DNA of 64,000 nucleotides from Microglena sp. YARC (GCA_022414725.1 CM039462.1:81193390-81257389), one strand, 5' to 3'. Shown: positions 1 to 11,700, counted from the first letter of the stretch. Notes: generated by a model from the sequence alone, not told the origin. Translations and numbers: made by a program.

Positions 1-93
1 GGCAGCCACAAGGGTGGAGCGCACGATGTTACTGCCAGCATCAGCAGCGTAGTACAGAGCGTACTGCAGCATGTAGCTGCGCAGGTTGCGAAC
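1..93 (-). CDS. XPO4: Exportin-4-like gene, internal exon (partial)
   Basis: Read on the minus strand this codes for a peptide beginning VRNLRSYMLQYALYYAADAG and ending in STLVAA. It matches the exportin-4 / RanBP16-type importin-beta family segment that follows the EAVVREW motif (human SLRTFLLTYVLQ... region, from memory of the family). The exon starts at a consensus acceptor (GTGCCTCCAG) at 94-103, and splicing to the exon at 2537-2713 keeps the frame (...GAEE|VRNLRSY). Exportin-4 is a Ran-dependent nuclear export/import receptor built of HEAT repeats. The rest of the gene lies to the left, outside the window. Family assignment is good; completeness and expression cannot be judged. Confidence 0.72.
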
Positions 94-99
94 CTGGAG

Positions 100-655
100 G
101 CACAGGGGGGGGGGCCGTTAGTGGGGTCCAGGATTGAGGTCTAGGAGGGCCTAGCCCACTCAAGCCAGGGCTTGTTGCTGGTTGCGTAACTGAAGGCACA
201 GGAGGGCGGTTAGAGGGGTCCTGGATTGAGGTCTAGGGAGGGCCTAGCCCACTCAAGCCAGGGGCTTTTTTAGGTAGCGTAACTGAAGGCACAGGGGGGC
301 GGTTAGAGGGGTCCTGGATTGAGGTCTAGGGAGGGCCTAGCCCACTCAAGCCAGGGGCTTTTTCAGGTAGCGTAACTGAAGGCACAGGGGGGCAGTTAGT
401 GGGGTCCTGGATTGAGGTCTAGGGAGGGCCTAGCCCACTCAAGCCAGGGGCTTTTTTAGGTAGCGTAACTGAAGGCACAGGGGGGCAGTTAGTGGGGTCC
501 TGGATTGAGGTCTAGGGAGGGCCTAGCCCACTCAAGCCAGGGGCTTTTTTAGGTTGCGTAACTGAAGCACAGGGGGCATTTAGTGGGGTCCTGGATTGAG
601 ATCTAGGTGGATTAGCCCAAGCCAGCGGCCTTTTGCATGTTGCGTACCTGAAGGC
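100..655. repeat. Six tandem copies of a ~93-bp unit
   Basis: The block GGATTGAGGTCTAGG recurs near 131, 222, 314, 407, 500 and 593, giving a 92-93 bp period. Each unit also carries CCCACTCAAGCCAGGGG and GTAACTGAAGGCACAGG. The array begins right at the splice acceptor of the XPO4-like exon, and each unit ends in a sequence resembling that acceptor region (TTGCGTAACTGAAGGCACAGG versus TTGCGAACCTGGAGGCACAGG). It therefore looks like tandem duplication of the intron end. Confidence 0.85.
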
Positions 656-879
656 ATATATAGGGAACGGCATCATTATATCATATGATATCATATGATA
701 TCATTTGATTCCGGCATTCTGATTAGGCCAGAGTTACCATTTAAATAATATATCAGGTGATGCAATTGGTATGATAATCATATGATATCATACTCACCTT
801 TGGCCAACATCATATGATATGCCGATCCCAACATATATAGAGTAACTATCTCCCCCCACCCCCACCCCACCCCTCCCCA

Positions 880-1005
880 CCTGTGTTGGTGTTGGTGTTG
901 GTGTTGGTGCTGTTGTTGGTGTTGGGTGTTGGTGTTGGTGTTGGTGCTGGTGTTGGTGTTGGTGTTGGTGTTGGTGTTGGTGCTGGTGTTGGTGTTGACG
1001 TTGGT
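880..1005. repeat. GTTGGT-type microsatellite
   Basis: Nearly pure repeats of GGTGTT/GGTGCT on the plus strand. Six-frame translation gives only low-complexity peptides, so no gene is called. Confidence 0.9.
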
Positions 1006-1204
1006 GCAGGGAACACGGGGAGGGGGGTTGTATGGTCGGCTGGGGCTGCATGAGTGCCCTGTGTGCTCACCTATCCCACCCCCCCTCCCACCTGAACCGC
1101 CCTCCCCACCCTCCACTTTAAAGTCACCCACATGTCCACAGCGCACCCTCCACCTCCCCCACAACCCCTCCCAGCTCCCTCTCTTACTCCCCCCCTTCCA
1201 AGGC

Positions 1205-2535
1205 TCACCTCCCCCACCCCCATTGTGGTCCATTCGCGGATGACTGCTCACCCTCACCACCCTCCACATGTAATCCTCCACACCTCCCCCCAACTCCGTA
1301 CCCCAACCCGTCATTAACCCCCCTCACCTCCTCCATCCACATTGTGGTCCATTCGCAAATTACTGCCCACCCCCCACCCTGCACATGCAACCCTCCCCCA
1401 CACACACCCAACTCCCTACCCCAACCCGTCATTAACCCCCCTCACCTCCTTTGCCCCCGTTGTGGTCCATTCGCGAATGACTGCTCACACTCACCACCCT
1501 CCACATGTAACCCTCCCACACCTCCCCCCAAAACTGCTCACACTCACCACCCTCCACATGTAACCCTCCCACACCTTCCCCCAACTCCCTACCCCAACAC
1601 GTCATTAACCCCCCTCACCTTCTCCGCCCACATTGTGGTCCATTCGCAAATCACTGCCCACCTTCCCCACCCTGTACATGTAATCCTCCCACACACACAC
1701 CCAACTCCCTACTCCAAACCCGTCATTAACCCTCCTCACCTCCTCTGCTCCCATTGAGGTTCATTCGCAAACGACTGCCCACCCTACCCTCCCTCCACTT
1801 CCAACCCTCCCACACCTGCCCACAGCACACCCTCCACCTCCCACCAATTCCCGACCCCAAACCCATCATTGCCCCACCCCTCACGACCTCCGCCCCCATT
1901 GTGGTCCATTCGCAACTAACTGCCTCCCTCACAGTGCAAGCTGTATATTACCTTGCCCCCCCCCCCCCCCCACACCCACGCACCTACCCAACCCCCACCC
2001 ACCTAACCCACCCCACCCAACCCCCACCCCAAACACTACTCCGTCCCTTCTGTGTCTCACCTCCTCCGCCTCCATTGTGGTCAATTCGTGAATGACTGCC
2101 TCCCTAAACTTTGCGTCCTCCCCCAACCCCACCCCCAACCCCGCACCCAACCCCCCCAACCCACCCCAACCCCCAAACCCAACCCCGCACCCAACCCACC
2201 CCAACCCCCAACCCCAACCCCGCACCCAACCCACCCCAACCCACCCAACCCACCCCAACCCCCAACCCCAACCCCGCACCCAATCCCCCCCAACCCACCC
2301 CAACCCTCACCCCAAACTCTACTCCGCCCTTTCTGTGTCTCACCTCCTCCGCCCCCATTGTGGTCCATTCGCGAATAACTGCTTCCCTCAGAGTGCAAGC
2401 CGCATAAAACTTTGCCCCCACCCCCAACCCAACCCAACCCAACCCCCAACCACCCCAACCGCCCAACACCCACCCACCCAACCCCAGTCACCAAAAACCC
2501 CACTCCAAACTCTACTCCGCCCTTTCTGTGTCTCA
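1205..2535 (-). repeat. Tandem partial duplications of the XPO4-like exon end
   Basis: A plus-strand block reading CATTGTGGTCCATTCGC, which on the minus strand encodes REWTTMGAE followed by a GTGAG-type donor, recurs near 1222, 1340, 1458, 1630, 1751, 1897, 2074 and 2357, besides the genuine exon at 2549. Copies nearest the real exon (2357-2410) also keep the upstream coding part (AKFYAACTLREAVI). The spacers are C-rich (CCCCAACCC). The true intron therefore seems to hold at least eight decoy copies of its own 5' exon boundary. Confidence 0.8.
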
Positions 2536-2536
2536 C

Positions 2537-2713
2537 CTCCTCCGCCCCCATTGTGGTCCATTCACGAATAACTGCCTCCCTCAGAGTGCAAGCCGCATAA
2601 AACTTTGCATCCACACTTCCATGCTCCAGGATGTGGCGACACGCTGCTATGGGAGAGAGAGAGGACCTGAACTGGAGTAACACAGCCTCTGCCTGCGCTT
2701 GCTTACTGGGGTC
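2537..2713 (-). CDS. XPO4: Exportin-4-like gene, upstream exon
   Basis: Minus-strand exon of 59 codons, containing LLQFRSSLSPIAACRHILEH and LREAVIREWTTMGAEE. This matches the N-terminal HEAT region of exportin-4 (FLSFRKSKSPFAVCKHILE...MEAVVREW in the animal protein). It ends at a GT donor (GAGGAG|GTGAGAC). The 5' border is taken at a CAG acceptor (ATGCAG|GAC); an ATG at 2717-2719 could instead start translation, but family members have about 40 more residues upstream, so a further exon beyond the GGGTT array is likely. Together with 1-93 it defines a minus-strand gene with an intron of about 2.4 kb. Confidence 0.7.
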
Positions 2714-2719
2714 CTGCAT

Positions 2720-4300
2720 GAGGGTGGGGTTGGGTTGGGTTGGTTGGGTTGGTTGGGTTGGTTGGGGTTGGGTTGGGTTGGGGGGTTGGGTTGGGTTGGT
2801 TGGCTTGGTTGGGTTGGGTTGGTTGGGTTGGGTTGGGTTGGGTTGGGTTGGGTTGGGTTGGGTTGGGTTGGTTGGGTTGGGTTGGGTTGGGTTGGGTTGG
2901 GTTGGGTTGGGTTGGGTTGGTTGGGTTGGGTTGGGTTGGGTTGGGTTGGTTGGGTTGGGTTGGGTTGGTTTGGGTTGGGTTGGGTTGGGTTGGGTTGGTT
3001 GGGTTGGGTTGGTTGGGTTGGTTGGGTTTGGGTTGGGTTGGTTGGGTTGGGTTGGGTTGGGTTGGGTTGGTTGGGTTGGGTTGGGTTGGGTTGGGTTGGG
3101 TTGGGTTGGGTTGGGGTTGGTTGGGTTGGTTGGGTTGGGTTGGTTGGGTTGGGTTGGGTTGGGTTGGGTTGGGTTGGGTTGGGTTGGGGTTGGGTTGGGT
3201 TGGTTGTTGGGTTGGGTTGGGTTGGGTTGGGTTGGTTGGGTTGGGTTTGGGTTGGGTTGGGTTGGGTTGGGTTGGGTTGGGTTGGGTTGGTTGGGTTGGG
3301 TTGGGTTGGGTTGGGTTGGGTTGGGTTTGGGTTGGGTTGGTTGGGTTGGGCTTGGGTTGGGTTGGGTTGGGTTGTTTGGGGTTGGGTTGGGTTTGGGTTG
3401 GGTTGGGTTGGGTTGGGTTTGGTTTGGTTTGGTTTTTGGTTGGGTTGGGTTTGGTTGGGTTTGGTTGGTTGTTTGGTTGGGTTTTGGTTTGGGTTTGGTT
3501 TGGTTGGTGGGTTGGTTTGGGTTTGGTTTGGTTGGGTTTGGTTGGGTTTGGTTTGGTTTTGGGTTGGGTTTGGTTTGGGTTGGGTTGGTTGGGTTGGTTT
3601 GGGTTGGTTTGGGTTGGGTTGGGTTGGGTTGGGTTGGGGGTTGGGTTGGGTTTGGGTTGGTTGGGTGGGTTGGGGTTGGTTGGGTTGGGTTGGTGGTTGG
3701 TTGGTTGGGTTGGGTTGGGTTGGGTTGGTTGGGTTGGGTTGGGTTGGGTTGGTTTGGGTTGGGTTGGGTTGGGTTGGTTTGGGTTGGTTGGGTTGGGTTG
3801 GGTTTGGGTTGGGTTGGTTTGGTTGGGTTGGGTTGGTTTGGGTTGGTTGTTGGGTTGGGTTGGGTTGGGTTGGGTTGGGTTGGGTTGGTTGGGTTGGTTG
3901 GTTGGGTTGGGTTGGGTTGGGTTGGGTTGGGTTGGGTTGGGGTTGGGTTGGGTTGGTTGGGTTGGGTTGGGTTGGGTTGGGTTGGGTTGGCTAGGGTTGG
4001 TGGTTGGGTTGGGTTGGGGTGGGTTGGCTTTGGGTTGGGTGGTTGGGTTGGTTGGGTTGGGTTGGGGTTGGGTTGGGTTGGGTTGGGTTTGGGTGGTTGG
4101 GTTTGGGTTGGGTTGGTTGGTTGGGTTGGGTTGGGTTGGGTTGGGGGTTGGTTGGGTTTCTGGTTGGGTTGGGTAGGTGGGCTAGGGTTGGGCTAGGTTG
4201 GGCTACGGTTGTTTGGTTTGGTTTGGTTTGGGCTGGGCTAGGGTTGGGCTCAGGGTCAGGTTGGGTTGAGTTGGGTTGGGTTGATTTGGGTTAGGTTGCA
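2720..4300. repeat. 1.6-kb GGGTT/GGTT array
   Basis: The plus strand is almost uninterrupted GGGTT with interspersed GGTT and GGGTTT variants. It is telomere-like in composition and able to form G-quadruplexes, but is internal. It lies in the presumed first intron or 5' region of the XPO4-like gene. Long ORFs here are pure Gly/Trp/Val/Leu translations of the repeat and are not genes. Confidence 0.95.
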
Positions 4301-5600
4301 TTTCACCCAACCTTCTACCCATCTACCCATGCTCACACACGTAAGCACACATACAAGCAAACAAAAACAAACACCCAATACGCAACACACGCCCACATAC
4401 ATCCACACATTCCACCAACCATACACACATGCACACACACACATACAAACAAATACAAACACAATAACACCCACGCCACATCCACATACATCCACACATC
4501 CCACCACCCATCCACCCATGCACACACACATGCACACATACAAACACAAACACCCACCCCCCACCCCATACATCCCACCACACACCCACCTATGCACACA
4601 CACATACAAACACAAACACCCACCACCCACTCCACATCTACATCCCACCACCCATCCCACCACCCATCCCACCACCCATCCACCCATGCACACCACAGAC
4701 GCACACATACCCCCCCCCCCCCCCCATACATCCACACATCCCACCACACATGCACCTATGCACACACACATACAAACACAAACACCCACCACCAACCCCA
4801 CGTCCACATACATCCACCCATCCCACCACCCATCCACCCATGCACACACACACACACACGCACACATACTAACACAAACATCCACCCCCCACTCCACCCC
4901 CCCACACACATCCATACATCCCACCACCCACCCACCTATGCACACACACATACAAACAAACACAAACACCCACCACCCACTCCACGTTCACATAAAATCC
5001 ACCCATCCACCACCCACCCACGCATGCACACACACACACATACACGCACACAAACAAACACAAATACCCACCACCCACTCCACCCCCCCATGCATCCATA
5101 CATCCCAACACCCATCCACCCACACACATACAAACAAACACAAACACCCACCACCCACTCCACCCCCCATACATCCACAAATCCCACCACCTATCTACCC
5201 ATGCACAAACAGACACATACCCCCACACCCACCAGCACCCATGCCACCGCATGCATTCACCCATCCCACCACCTATGCACACACACACACACTCCACCAC
5301 CCTCACCCACGCAATTGTATGCATTCACCCATCCCACCACCTATCCAGCCATGCACACACACACACATACCCCCACTCCCACCACCACCCACGCCACTGC
5401 ATGCATGCACCCATCCCACCACCCATCCAGCTATGCACACATATTCCCAACACAACTCTCACCACGCCACCGCATGCATTCACCCATCACACATCAAGCC
5501 GTGCACACACACCCACATACTCCCACCACCACCACCACTCCTGCCGCACACCACCACCACACCACCATCGCCATCCCACCCCCTCCTCCTGAGTGCATGA
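4301..5600. repeat. CA/CCACCCA-rich minisatellite
   Basis: Degenerate tandem blocks containing CACACACATACAAACACAAA, CCACCACCCA and CATACATCCACACATCCC. All overlapping ORFs in three frames are Thr/His/Pro-rich repeat translations. It adjoins the GGGTT array directly. Confidence 0.9.
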
Positions 5601-6658
5601 ATTTCAATTGCCCTGGTCGTAGCCCCCCTCCTCCATAGCTGCCTAGATCGTATCGACCGCCCTAATCCACCCACCAACAACAATTTACGACTCAGTAACT
5701 TACATTGAAGTCCCGACATGCGCTTTCCACAGTTTGCAGCACCTGTCTAGGTCCATGGCGCGGAGGGGGCAGACTAGGATACAGCTACAATTGTGGACTG
5801 TCTATGTTTAGGTGGGAGAGACTAGAACCACTACAGAGTTATGTTTGTTCCTTCGAAGGAGGTAGGAATGAGGGGGGAGGGTGAGGAGATGAGCCCCGCG
5901 GAGCTATTGAGAGATGATCGACCGGAGTAGCATCGTCGATAATAAGGAGACCCGCATGTAACGAGTGCGGGGATAGGTAGGGGAGGTGTCACTCGCGCTC
6001 TATCACTGATCGGTGCGTCGATGTAGTAAGTGAAGGGGTACGGAGGTGGGGGGTGATGGCCTGGTGATGGCGCTGAGTAGTGCATGCGAGGAGGGAGGGG
6101 GGGGAGGGAGGGGGCTCGGCGGCAAGTCGTGGGGGTGCAGCTAGGGCGTGTATGTCGAATTCGAAGAGGAAAGGGAACATAGGCCATTGCTTTACTCTTC
6201 GCTTCGTCATTGCAACAATCGTGAGGCCTCGGGCTTCGGGCCTCTGCCCTCTGTCTTTTCGTTTTCATATTTCGTATTTGTCGCACTGGGCAGAGTTTCA
6301 CTCGATTCAGTCCCTGAATCTAAGCGCTCTGTTTTGCTTCCACGTTCATTATTAGCGTTGCCCGTTTCATTTGTTCTTGACTACGCCTCAATGTCTCTGG
6401 CGGTTGGGAGCTTAGTCCACAGGGGCGTGTGTGTAGGAGGATTCTGAACTTATGTTGTAAACGCATACGATCAGCAGTCCTCAGCAGGAGGGGCAGCAGC
6501 ATAATCATCAGCAAAAATAGAAACAGAATCAGAAACAAGGAACACTGTAGCAGAACCAGCACCAGGTCACCAGCAGGAGCACCATCAGCAGCAGCACTAC
6601 CAGCACCAGAACCAGCACCGACAAACTGCAACTGCAGCAGGAGAAGTAGAGCAGCACC
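5601..6658. other. Non-repetitive stretch without a recognised gene
   Basis: No ORF here shows a recognisable family. The last 200 bp (about 6450-6658) is rich in CAGCA triplets and probably forms the 5' leader of the gene at 6659. An in-frame TAG lies 12 bp upstream of that start. Confidence 0.5.
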
Positions 6659-7545
6659 ATGGATGCCAGGGAACCTGGGAAGGAGGAGGGCCACCAACTG
6701 ACTACTGACAACAACCAGCAAGCTGAAAACGTACAACAAATCACTGAGGCCAAAGATGCTGATGACCGACAAGCAAGAAAGCAAATAACAGGCAGCCTAC
6801 AACATTCGTTTATAGCTTGGAGGAAGTCAAAGCTTGAAAAGAAAAAACAAAAGGAGCTGGATCCCATCCTAAGCCTACCTCGGGATGACCCCATCAGGAT
6901 GGCATACTTGCGACAACGGTTCGTGGACTTGGCAAGGCAGTACGTTGGTGTGCCCTATGGTCGCAAGTTCCATGAGGCAGAAGGCTGTGAGTGTGAGGGC
7001 TGTGTGGAGAGTGGCAGGCAGCTCTTCCAGGATAAGTTTTCTCTAGATTGCTGTGGTCTGGTTAGAAAGGTTCTTCGAGATTTGGAGCAAGAGCTTGGCT
7101 TTCGAATAGGGCGAGGCAACCAAGCATACCAATACGACACCCTACCTTTGAGAGTTGACTCAGCACAAGAGCTCCAACCTGGCGATCTGGTCTTTCTACA
7201 GCGGGGTTTACGTAAACCCCAAGAGCAAGCCACACCCTTCCAAAATGACCCATGTTGAAATTTTTGTTGGCGGGGACAGTGGGGAGGCTACTATAGGCTC
7301 CAGGGAGCGGCTACGCTGGGTGAAGGAAGTACCCCTCTTACAACTTCAACGCCAAACGTTGGACGCTGCTAGAGATGTTCTACTGTCGGATAGACACATG
7401 GCTGCAAGGTGCATGTGTGCCAGAGCACCCGGACTTGTGGAAATCCAAGGCTGAGCGGTGGAAGGGCGAGGTGGCCAAGTACAGCATCTTCAGTGGGGAG
7501 GGGGATGAGGATGCAGATGCTGATGATGAGGGGGAAGATTGTTGA
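6659..7545 (+). CDS. NlpC/P60-like papain-fold protein (two frameshifts)
   Basis: Starts in a strong Kozak context (CACCATGG). After a charged N-terminus come RQYVGVPYG, the DCCGLVR motif (catalytic Cys of NlpC/P60 folds), FRIGRGNQAYQYDTLP, PGDLVF, then YVNPKSK and MTHVEIF (candidate catalytic His), and finally DTWLQGACVPEHPD followed by an acidic tail. This matches an uncharacterised eukaryotic NlpC/P60-type family, usually about 300 residues. The frame breaks twice, each time by one apparent extra base: an extra C after GDLVF (about 7194) and an extra T after EVPL (about 7338). With both corrected the reading runs to the TGA at 7543-7545. Sequencing error or a recent pseudogene are both possible. 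Function is inferred only as a cysteine peptidase/amidase fold. Confidence 0.7.
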
Positions 7546-7560
7546 GAGGGAGGGGGGTGA

Positions 7561-7567
7561 TCCCCCC

Positions 7568-7615
<48 letters not shown>
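7561..7615. repeat. CA microsatellite
   Basis: C run followed by about 22 CA dinucleotides just 3' of the NlpC/P60-like gene. Confidence 0.95.
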
Positions 7616-7696
7616 CCACCTTCATCACCACCACCAACACCACCGCCCTCGTCCTGTCTTCCCATCCAACTTACCTATATGAGCTTTTATTTTTAG

Positions 7697-7863
7697 CTAC
7701 GAGCAGCAGCTTCTAGGCAGCTCCCTAAGCCAATCACTGGGCTAAGCCCCCGATGCCAACAGTGCTGGAGAGCTGATTCTGTCAGCTTCCAGATGCGCTA
7801 CGTTACTTTAGCTTTGGCTGGGTAGCAAGCCAGGGGAGCTGCCTAGTAGCTGCTGCTTGTAGC
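7697..7863. mobile_element. MITE-like inverted-repeat element, copy 1
   Basis: Ends in GAGCAGCAGCTTCTAGGCAG and, on the opposite end, its inverted form CTGCCTAGTAGCTGCTGCTT, about 165 bp apart, with no coding capacity. A diverged copy with the same ends lies at 11250-11411. The combination of terminal inverted repeats, short length and two copies suggests a non-autonomous DNA element. Confidence 0.6.
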
Positions 7864-8399
7864 CCCCAAAAAAAGCTATGCTACCTATGTGGCTTGCGCT
7901 GGGGCCAACCACCCATCTGGACTTGAACTTGGTTTCATGGCTACAGCTTTAAGATGAAGAAGAGGAGTTGTTACCAGTATCAAAGTGCTGGTCATAGCCC
8001 CTCCTAATAGACTAGAATTCTCATGATTAATTGAGTTTGGGACAGTGCTCTAGCCTCACTGGCTTCCCCCTGGACTGCGTCATGCATACATTCATGGAAC
8101 ATGGTGGTATAAGTATGTATGTGTCTAACCGTCTGCATAATAAACCTTGCCCCCCCCATGTGATTCCCAAGTAAAGCAGGCAGTATAGGCAACACTATTT
8201 CTACCATACCAGCATGTAAGTGTGCTTGCCGCCTATGGCTGTATCATCAACAATTAAAACTGGGGGGCACACGACTACGATAGGGGGCACACACGCACAC
8301 ACACACAGATTATGTATGTATGTTACAGTCCAGGGGTAGGCCAAATAGGCTAAAGGAACTTGCCCAACCGTATAGGAAGGGCTTAAAAAGAAAAAGCAC
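7864..8399. other. No gene recognised
   Basis: Unique sequence with a short CA run near 8290; no ORF with family resemblance was seen. Confidence 0.5.
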
Positions 8400-9734
8400 T
8401 GATGAACTGAACCCCATCATCCAATTCGCATACGTAATATTTTAATACCGATTCCTTGGTCATCACCAAGATTCCTGGGTTCAATGTACTTAGGGATTGC
8501 CAGTCAATGTCTGTTATTTTAGAGATGCCTTCATCAATTTTTCCTAAGTCAATCTTGCTCAGTGACGTCTGATTATCTTGAATACCGTAATATCAGAGAA
8601 ATGTTCTATAACTCCTAATCTCTGAATGCATCTTAGTAATCCATGAAACCAGCATTGTTTATTGCTTTCTCTGGTTGCCATTAGAACATTCTCTAGCAAG
8701 GCTCCTTTCACAAAATCATCGTCCTTACGGTCGACGATTTTATTCCAAAAGCCAATACATTGTCTCAACCATTGAGCCCATGTAGATGACCTATCGAGCA
8801 AGACAGGAAGCCCTGGACTGCTTAGTGGCATCGTAATTTATTATCCCTTTTTTTCTTTTCTTCTTGTGACTTCTCATTTGTTAGCTTCTTACCTCCGCCA
8901 CTGCAAGTGGTTGAGATCTGGGTCCGGCTCTAGGGGGTTTAATACCTACGCCACCAAAACGGTGGTTGGGAGCTTGGTTTGTTTGTCCTCGACACACCCC
9001 TGATGTAATGGGGTTTTTTGCTTTGTGGGTGCTTTTTCTTTTTGTTTAAAGCACAGAGTCTCATACACCCTCGCGGTGTCAAGTAGACTTTAACATGTAA
9101 TGTAATGTAATTGAGGACCAAGTCGGTAGATGTGTTCTCTCTAACACCAAGAGCCCTTTTCATAAACTTACGACATACTCAGGTAGAGACATATAAATCG
9201 TCTACAACATAATCTGTAAGCCTGGCTGTGACTCGCTCATGATAGCTAGATCATCGGCATGCAAGATTACTCTGCAAATGTTATCAGCAATTCTGATACC
9301 TTCCTCTTCACCAAATTTATTGTTAAAAAACTTCTACAGTTGGTCAATAAAGAGACAAAATAAAAGCGGGGACAGATTATCTCCTTGTTTAACGCCTGCC
9401 TGCCGCAGCTAAGAACGCAGAGCTAATACGAATGCCTACATACACGTACTCTCATACGGACTTGTTTATACATGTTTCAAGGGTATTTAGGTTTGCCTAA
9501 TGAATACATCTGTTCAAGGCAGCCCCCAAAGATGTTTCTGTTGACACTGTCATAAGCCTCTCTGAAGTCAATGAAAGCAACAAAAATACCGTGTTTAAAT
9601 ATGGTAAGCTCCACCGTGTGGCGCAATATAAAAGCTGCATCTACAGTGCTCCTATTTGGTCTAAAACCAAATTGGCCGACAGCACGTTTGTCAATGGTTT
9701 CGGCCCAATTGGTGCCCCTCGTATTCAAGAACAT
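8400..9734 (-). pseudogene. Non-LTR retrotransposon reverse transcriptase remnant
   Basis: Minus-strand pieces show the ordered reverse-transcriptase motifs of LINE-type ORF2: GQFGFRPNRSTVDAAF and FVAFIDFREAYDSV (9477-9734), GVKQGDNLSPLLFCLFID (about 9345-9400), ILHADDLAIMSES (about 9230-9270, the YADD box as HADD), KRALGVRENTSTDLVL (about 9115-9165) and a C-terminal segment CIGFWNKIVDRKDDDFV (8559-8831). Several frame breaks and stops separate them, so it is a dead copy. The same 3' segment recurs on the plus strand at 13290-14060. Confidence 0.82.
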
Positions 9735-9789
9735 AGAGAAAAGTTTAGGTAGGACTGATCCAACCGCAATTCATCTATGCTTATCATAC

Positions 9790-10190
9790 TCAGTGAGGGA
9801 TCCTTTGGATTTAGGAATAGGGGTATTGGGTGATAACCAAATAATCGGTATTAAAACTATTACCGGTACTTATGTAAATTGGATGATGTCAGCAGAGGAT
9901 ATAAACCATAGTTTTACGTGCACTAACTTATTAAATAATAGGGTTGATATTAAATGCACATCAAGACTACGTCTTCGAGCTCACGACTTAAATGAATAAA
10001 AAAAGAGTACCTCTCGTTCTGGCAGATTTTTCAAGTGCTGTAATAGGATAGTGGACGGTAGATAGAACAGTGGTTGCGTCGTTCAAATTAGAATGTCCAT
10101 TATACGCTGAGTATAGAAAAACGTGTTTTTCGAGAAAATGAAAATTGAACCTGAATTGGTGGACTACAGCATGAAGATGGTCACCAATCC
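9790..10190 (+). mobile_element. LINE 3' fragment, inverted relative to the RT remnant
   Basis: Shares GGTATTAAAAC, the MMSAEDINHSF-like coding stretch and the RLRLRAHDLN segment with 13680-14060, in the same orientation as that copy but opposite to the adjacent RT remnant. It is a rearranged retrotransposon 3' end without its own open frame. Confidence 0.6.
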
Positions 10191-10269
10191 TGATTCCTGT
10201 GGAGGATTTAAATAATTAATACAATTTATAAAAAAATGAGATAAAATTGCACTCAGATGAGATGATGAT

Positions 10270-11249
10270 TTAATTAGATTGTAGGGAAGGGGATGGGGGT
10301 AGTTGGGGTGGGGTGGGGGGTGGGGGTGGAGGGAGTGGAGGGGAGTATGAGGTATGGAGGGAAGAGGAGCAATGCATCAAAGCATTGACCACAGTCCTTC
10401 ACATTCAGTCCACATGCACTAACCCTGACCGACCCATTGCCAGTCTGCCACACGCACTAACCTTTTTACACATCCAGACACGCACATACAACTAGCACTG
10501 GTAGTGGTCGTGTCGAAGGCGGGGGCTCTGGTGTTGGCTCTATCTAGTTTTGGCAATGGCAGACTGTGTCTTCATACATATGAAGGGTATTGTGAGTAGT
10601 AGTCACTCAGTGAAGGAAGCTATCCGGAGGGGGTCCTCGGACACATCAGCGGGGGGAGAAGCTATGGAGGGCGGGAGGACATGGTCGAGGAGGGCGGAAG
10701 TGGGCAATGAGGATGGTTGGAAGTTGTGGAGTGGGCTTGTCTGTCTGGGGTCAACACTGACCTGCGCATGACAATGTAATGTACTAAAATCTCGAATGCA
10801 TGCAGCAGAGCGCCAGGGGGGTCCGGAAGCAAGTGGGTCAACACCCACCCGCATGGGAGCGAAGGGAAGATGGCGTGGCGTCCAGGGGTTGCCAAGCTCA
10901 ACAAGCCAGCGGTGACAAGCCAGGCTGGATCGGGCTGGATGTCGGTTGGCGTGGCGCGGGCTGAAGTCAACGGAAGCGGTGACGGAAGCGCCAATTTTCC
11001 GCGTTGCTTGCGACGCATTTATAATTTGCCTTTGAAGTAAACCTCCCTCTGCTATGCCGGCAGCCCATGAGTAATTCGCAACTGATCTGAATCCAAGGCC
11101 GATGGTCAAAGCCCAGGAGTAGCAGTCTCGCTTTGAAAACCGACAAAACAGCTCTCAATCAAGTCACCGAACTGGGTCAGCTAATTCGTTCTTTGCTCGA
11201 CATCTGCGTGAGGACGGACGCATCTCGCAGTGGGCATCTTTCGGGTACT
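10270..11249. other. No gene recognised; contains a dispersed repeat block
   Basis: G-rich start (10280-10360), then unique sequence. The segment near 10718-10785 (GTGGGCTTGTC ... CTGACCTGCGCATGACA) resembles 11533-11590, so part of it is repetitive. Overlapping ORFs on both strands show no family features. Confidence 0.45.
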
Positions 11250-11411
11250 AGCAGCAGCTTCTAGGCAGCTCCCTGAGCCAGCCACTGGCTAAGCCTCACA
11301 AATTTAGCAACGCTAAACAATCTGATTATGTCAGCTTCAAGGTGCACTAGGTTGCTTTAGGCTTGGCTGATTAGCCAACCAGGGGCTCTGCCTAGAAGCT
11401 GCTGCTCATAG
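11250..11411. mobile_element. MITE-like inverted-repeat element, copy 2
   Basis: Starts AGCAGCAGCTTCTAGGCAGC and ends in CTGCCTAGAAGCTGCTGCTC. It shares the ends and internal blocks GTCAGCTTC and GTTGCTTTAG with the copy at 7697-7863 but differs in the middle. Confidence 0.6.
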
Positions 11412-11532
11412 CTTGAAAGACAAATAACGAGCCAAGCTTCTTTGGTTCTTCATTGTGTGATTCTATGGGGAGCCTCTTCACACCAGAGGAGAAGATCCAG
11501 GTATAGCCAGGTATATGCCAGCCAACATACCC

Positions 11533-11700
11533 CCCTGAAGTTGTGGTCTGGGCTTGTCATGGATCATCACTGGCCTACCTATGACACATGTAGTGTAATG
11601 CAATGTAGTGTCATGCAATGAAGTGTGATGCAATGTGTCTTGAGATGATTCCCAAGCAGAACAATGTAGTGTACTGTACTGCAATGCAATGGAATTGATT
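11533..11700. repeat. TGTAATGCAA-type short tandem repeat
   Basis: Repeats around TGTAGTGTAATGCAATG with 10-bp spacing follow a block shared with 10718-10785. Confidence 0.65.

Noticed and set aside
2631..4196. 521-residue plus-strand ORF and overlapping long ORFs of Gly/Trp/Val/Leu
   Set aside because: Pure translation of the GGGTT array in three frames; no non-repeat sequence apart from the reverse of the XPO4-like exon.
2720..4300. GGGTT array as a chromosome end
   Set aside because: Unique sequence and genes continue on both sides, and an exon lies directly next to it.
4256..5638. Long His/Thr/Pro-rich and Cys/Val/Gly-rich ORFs on both strands
   Set aside because: Translations of the CA/CCAC minisatellite in several frames at once.
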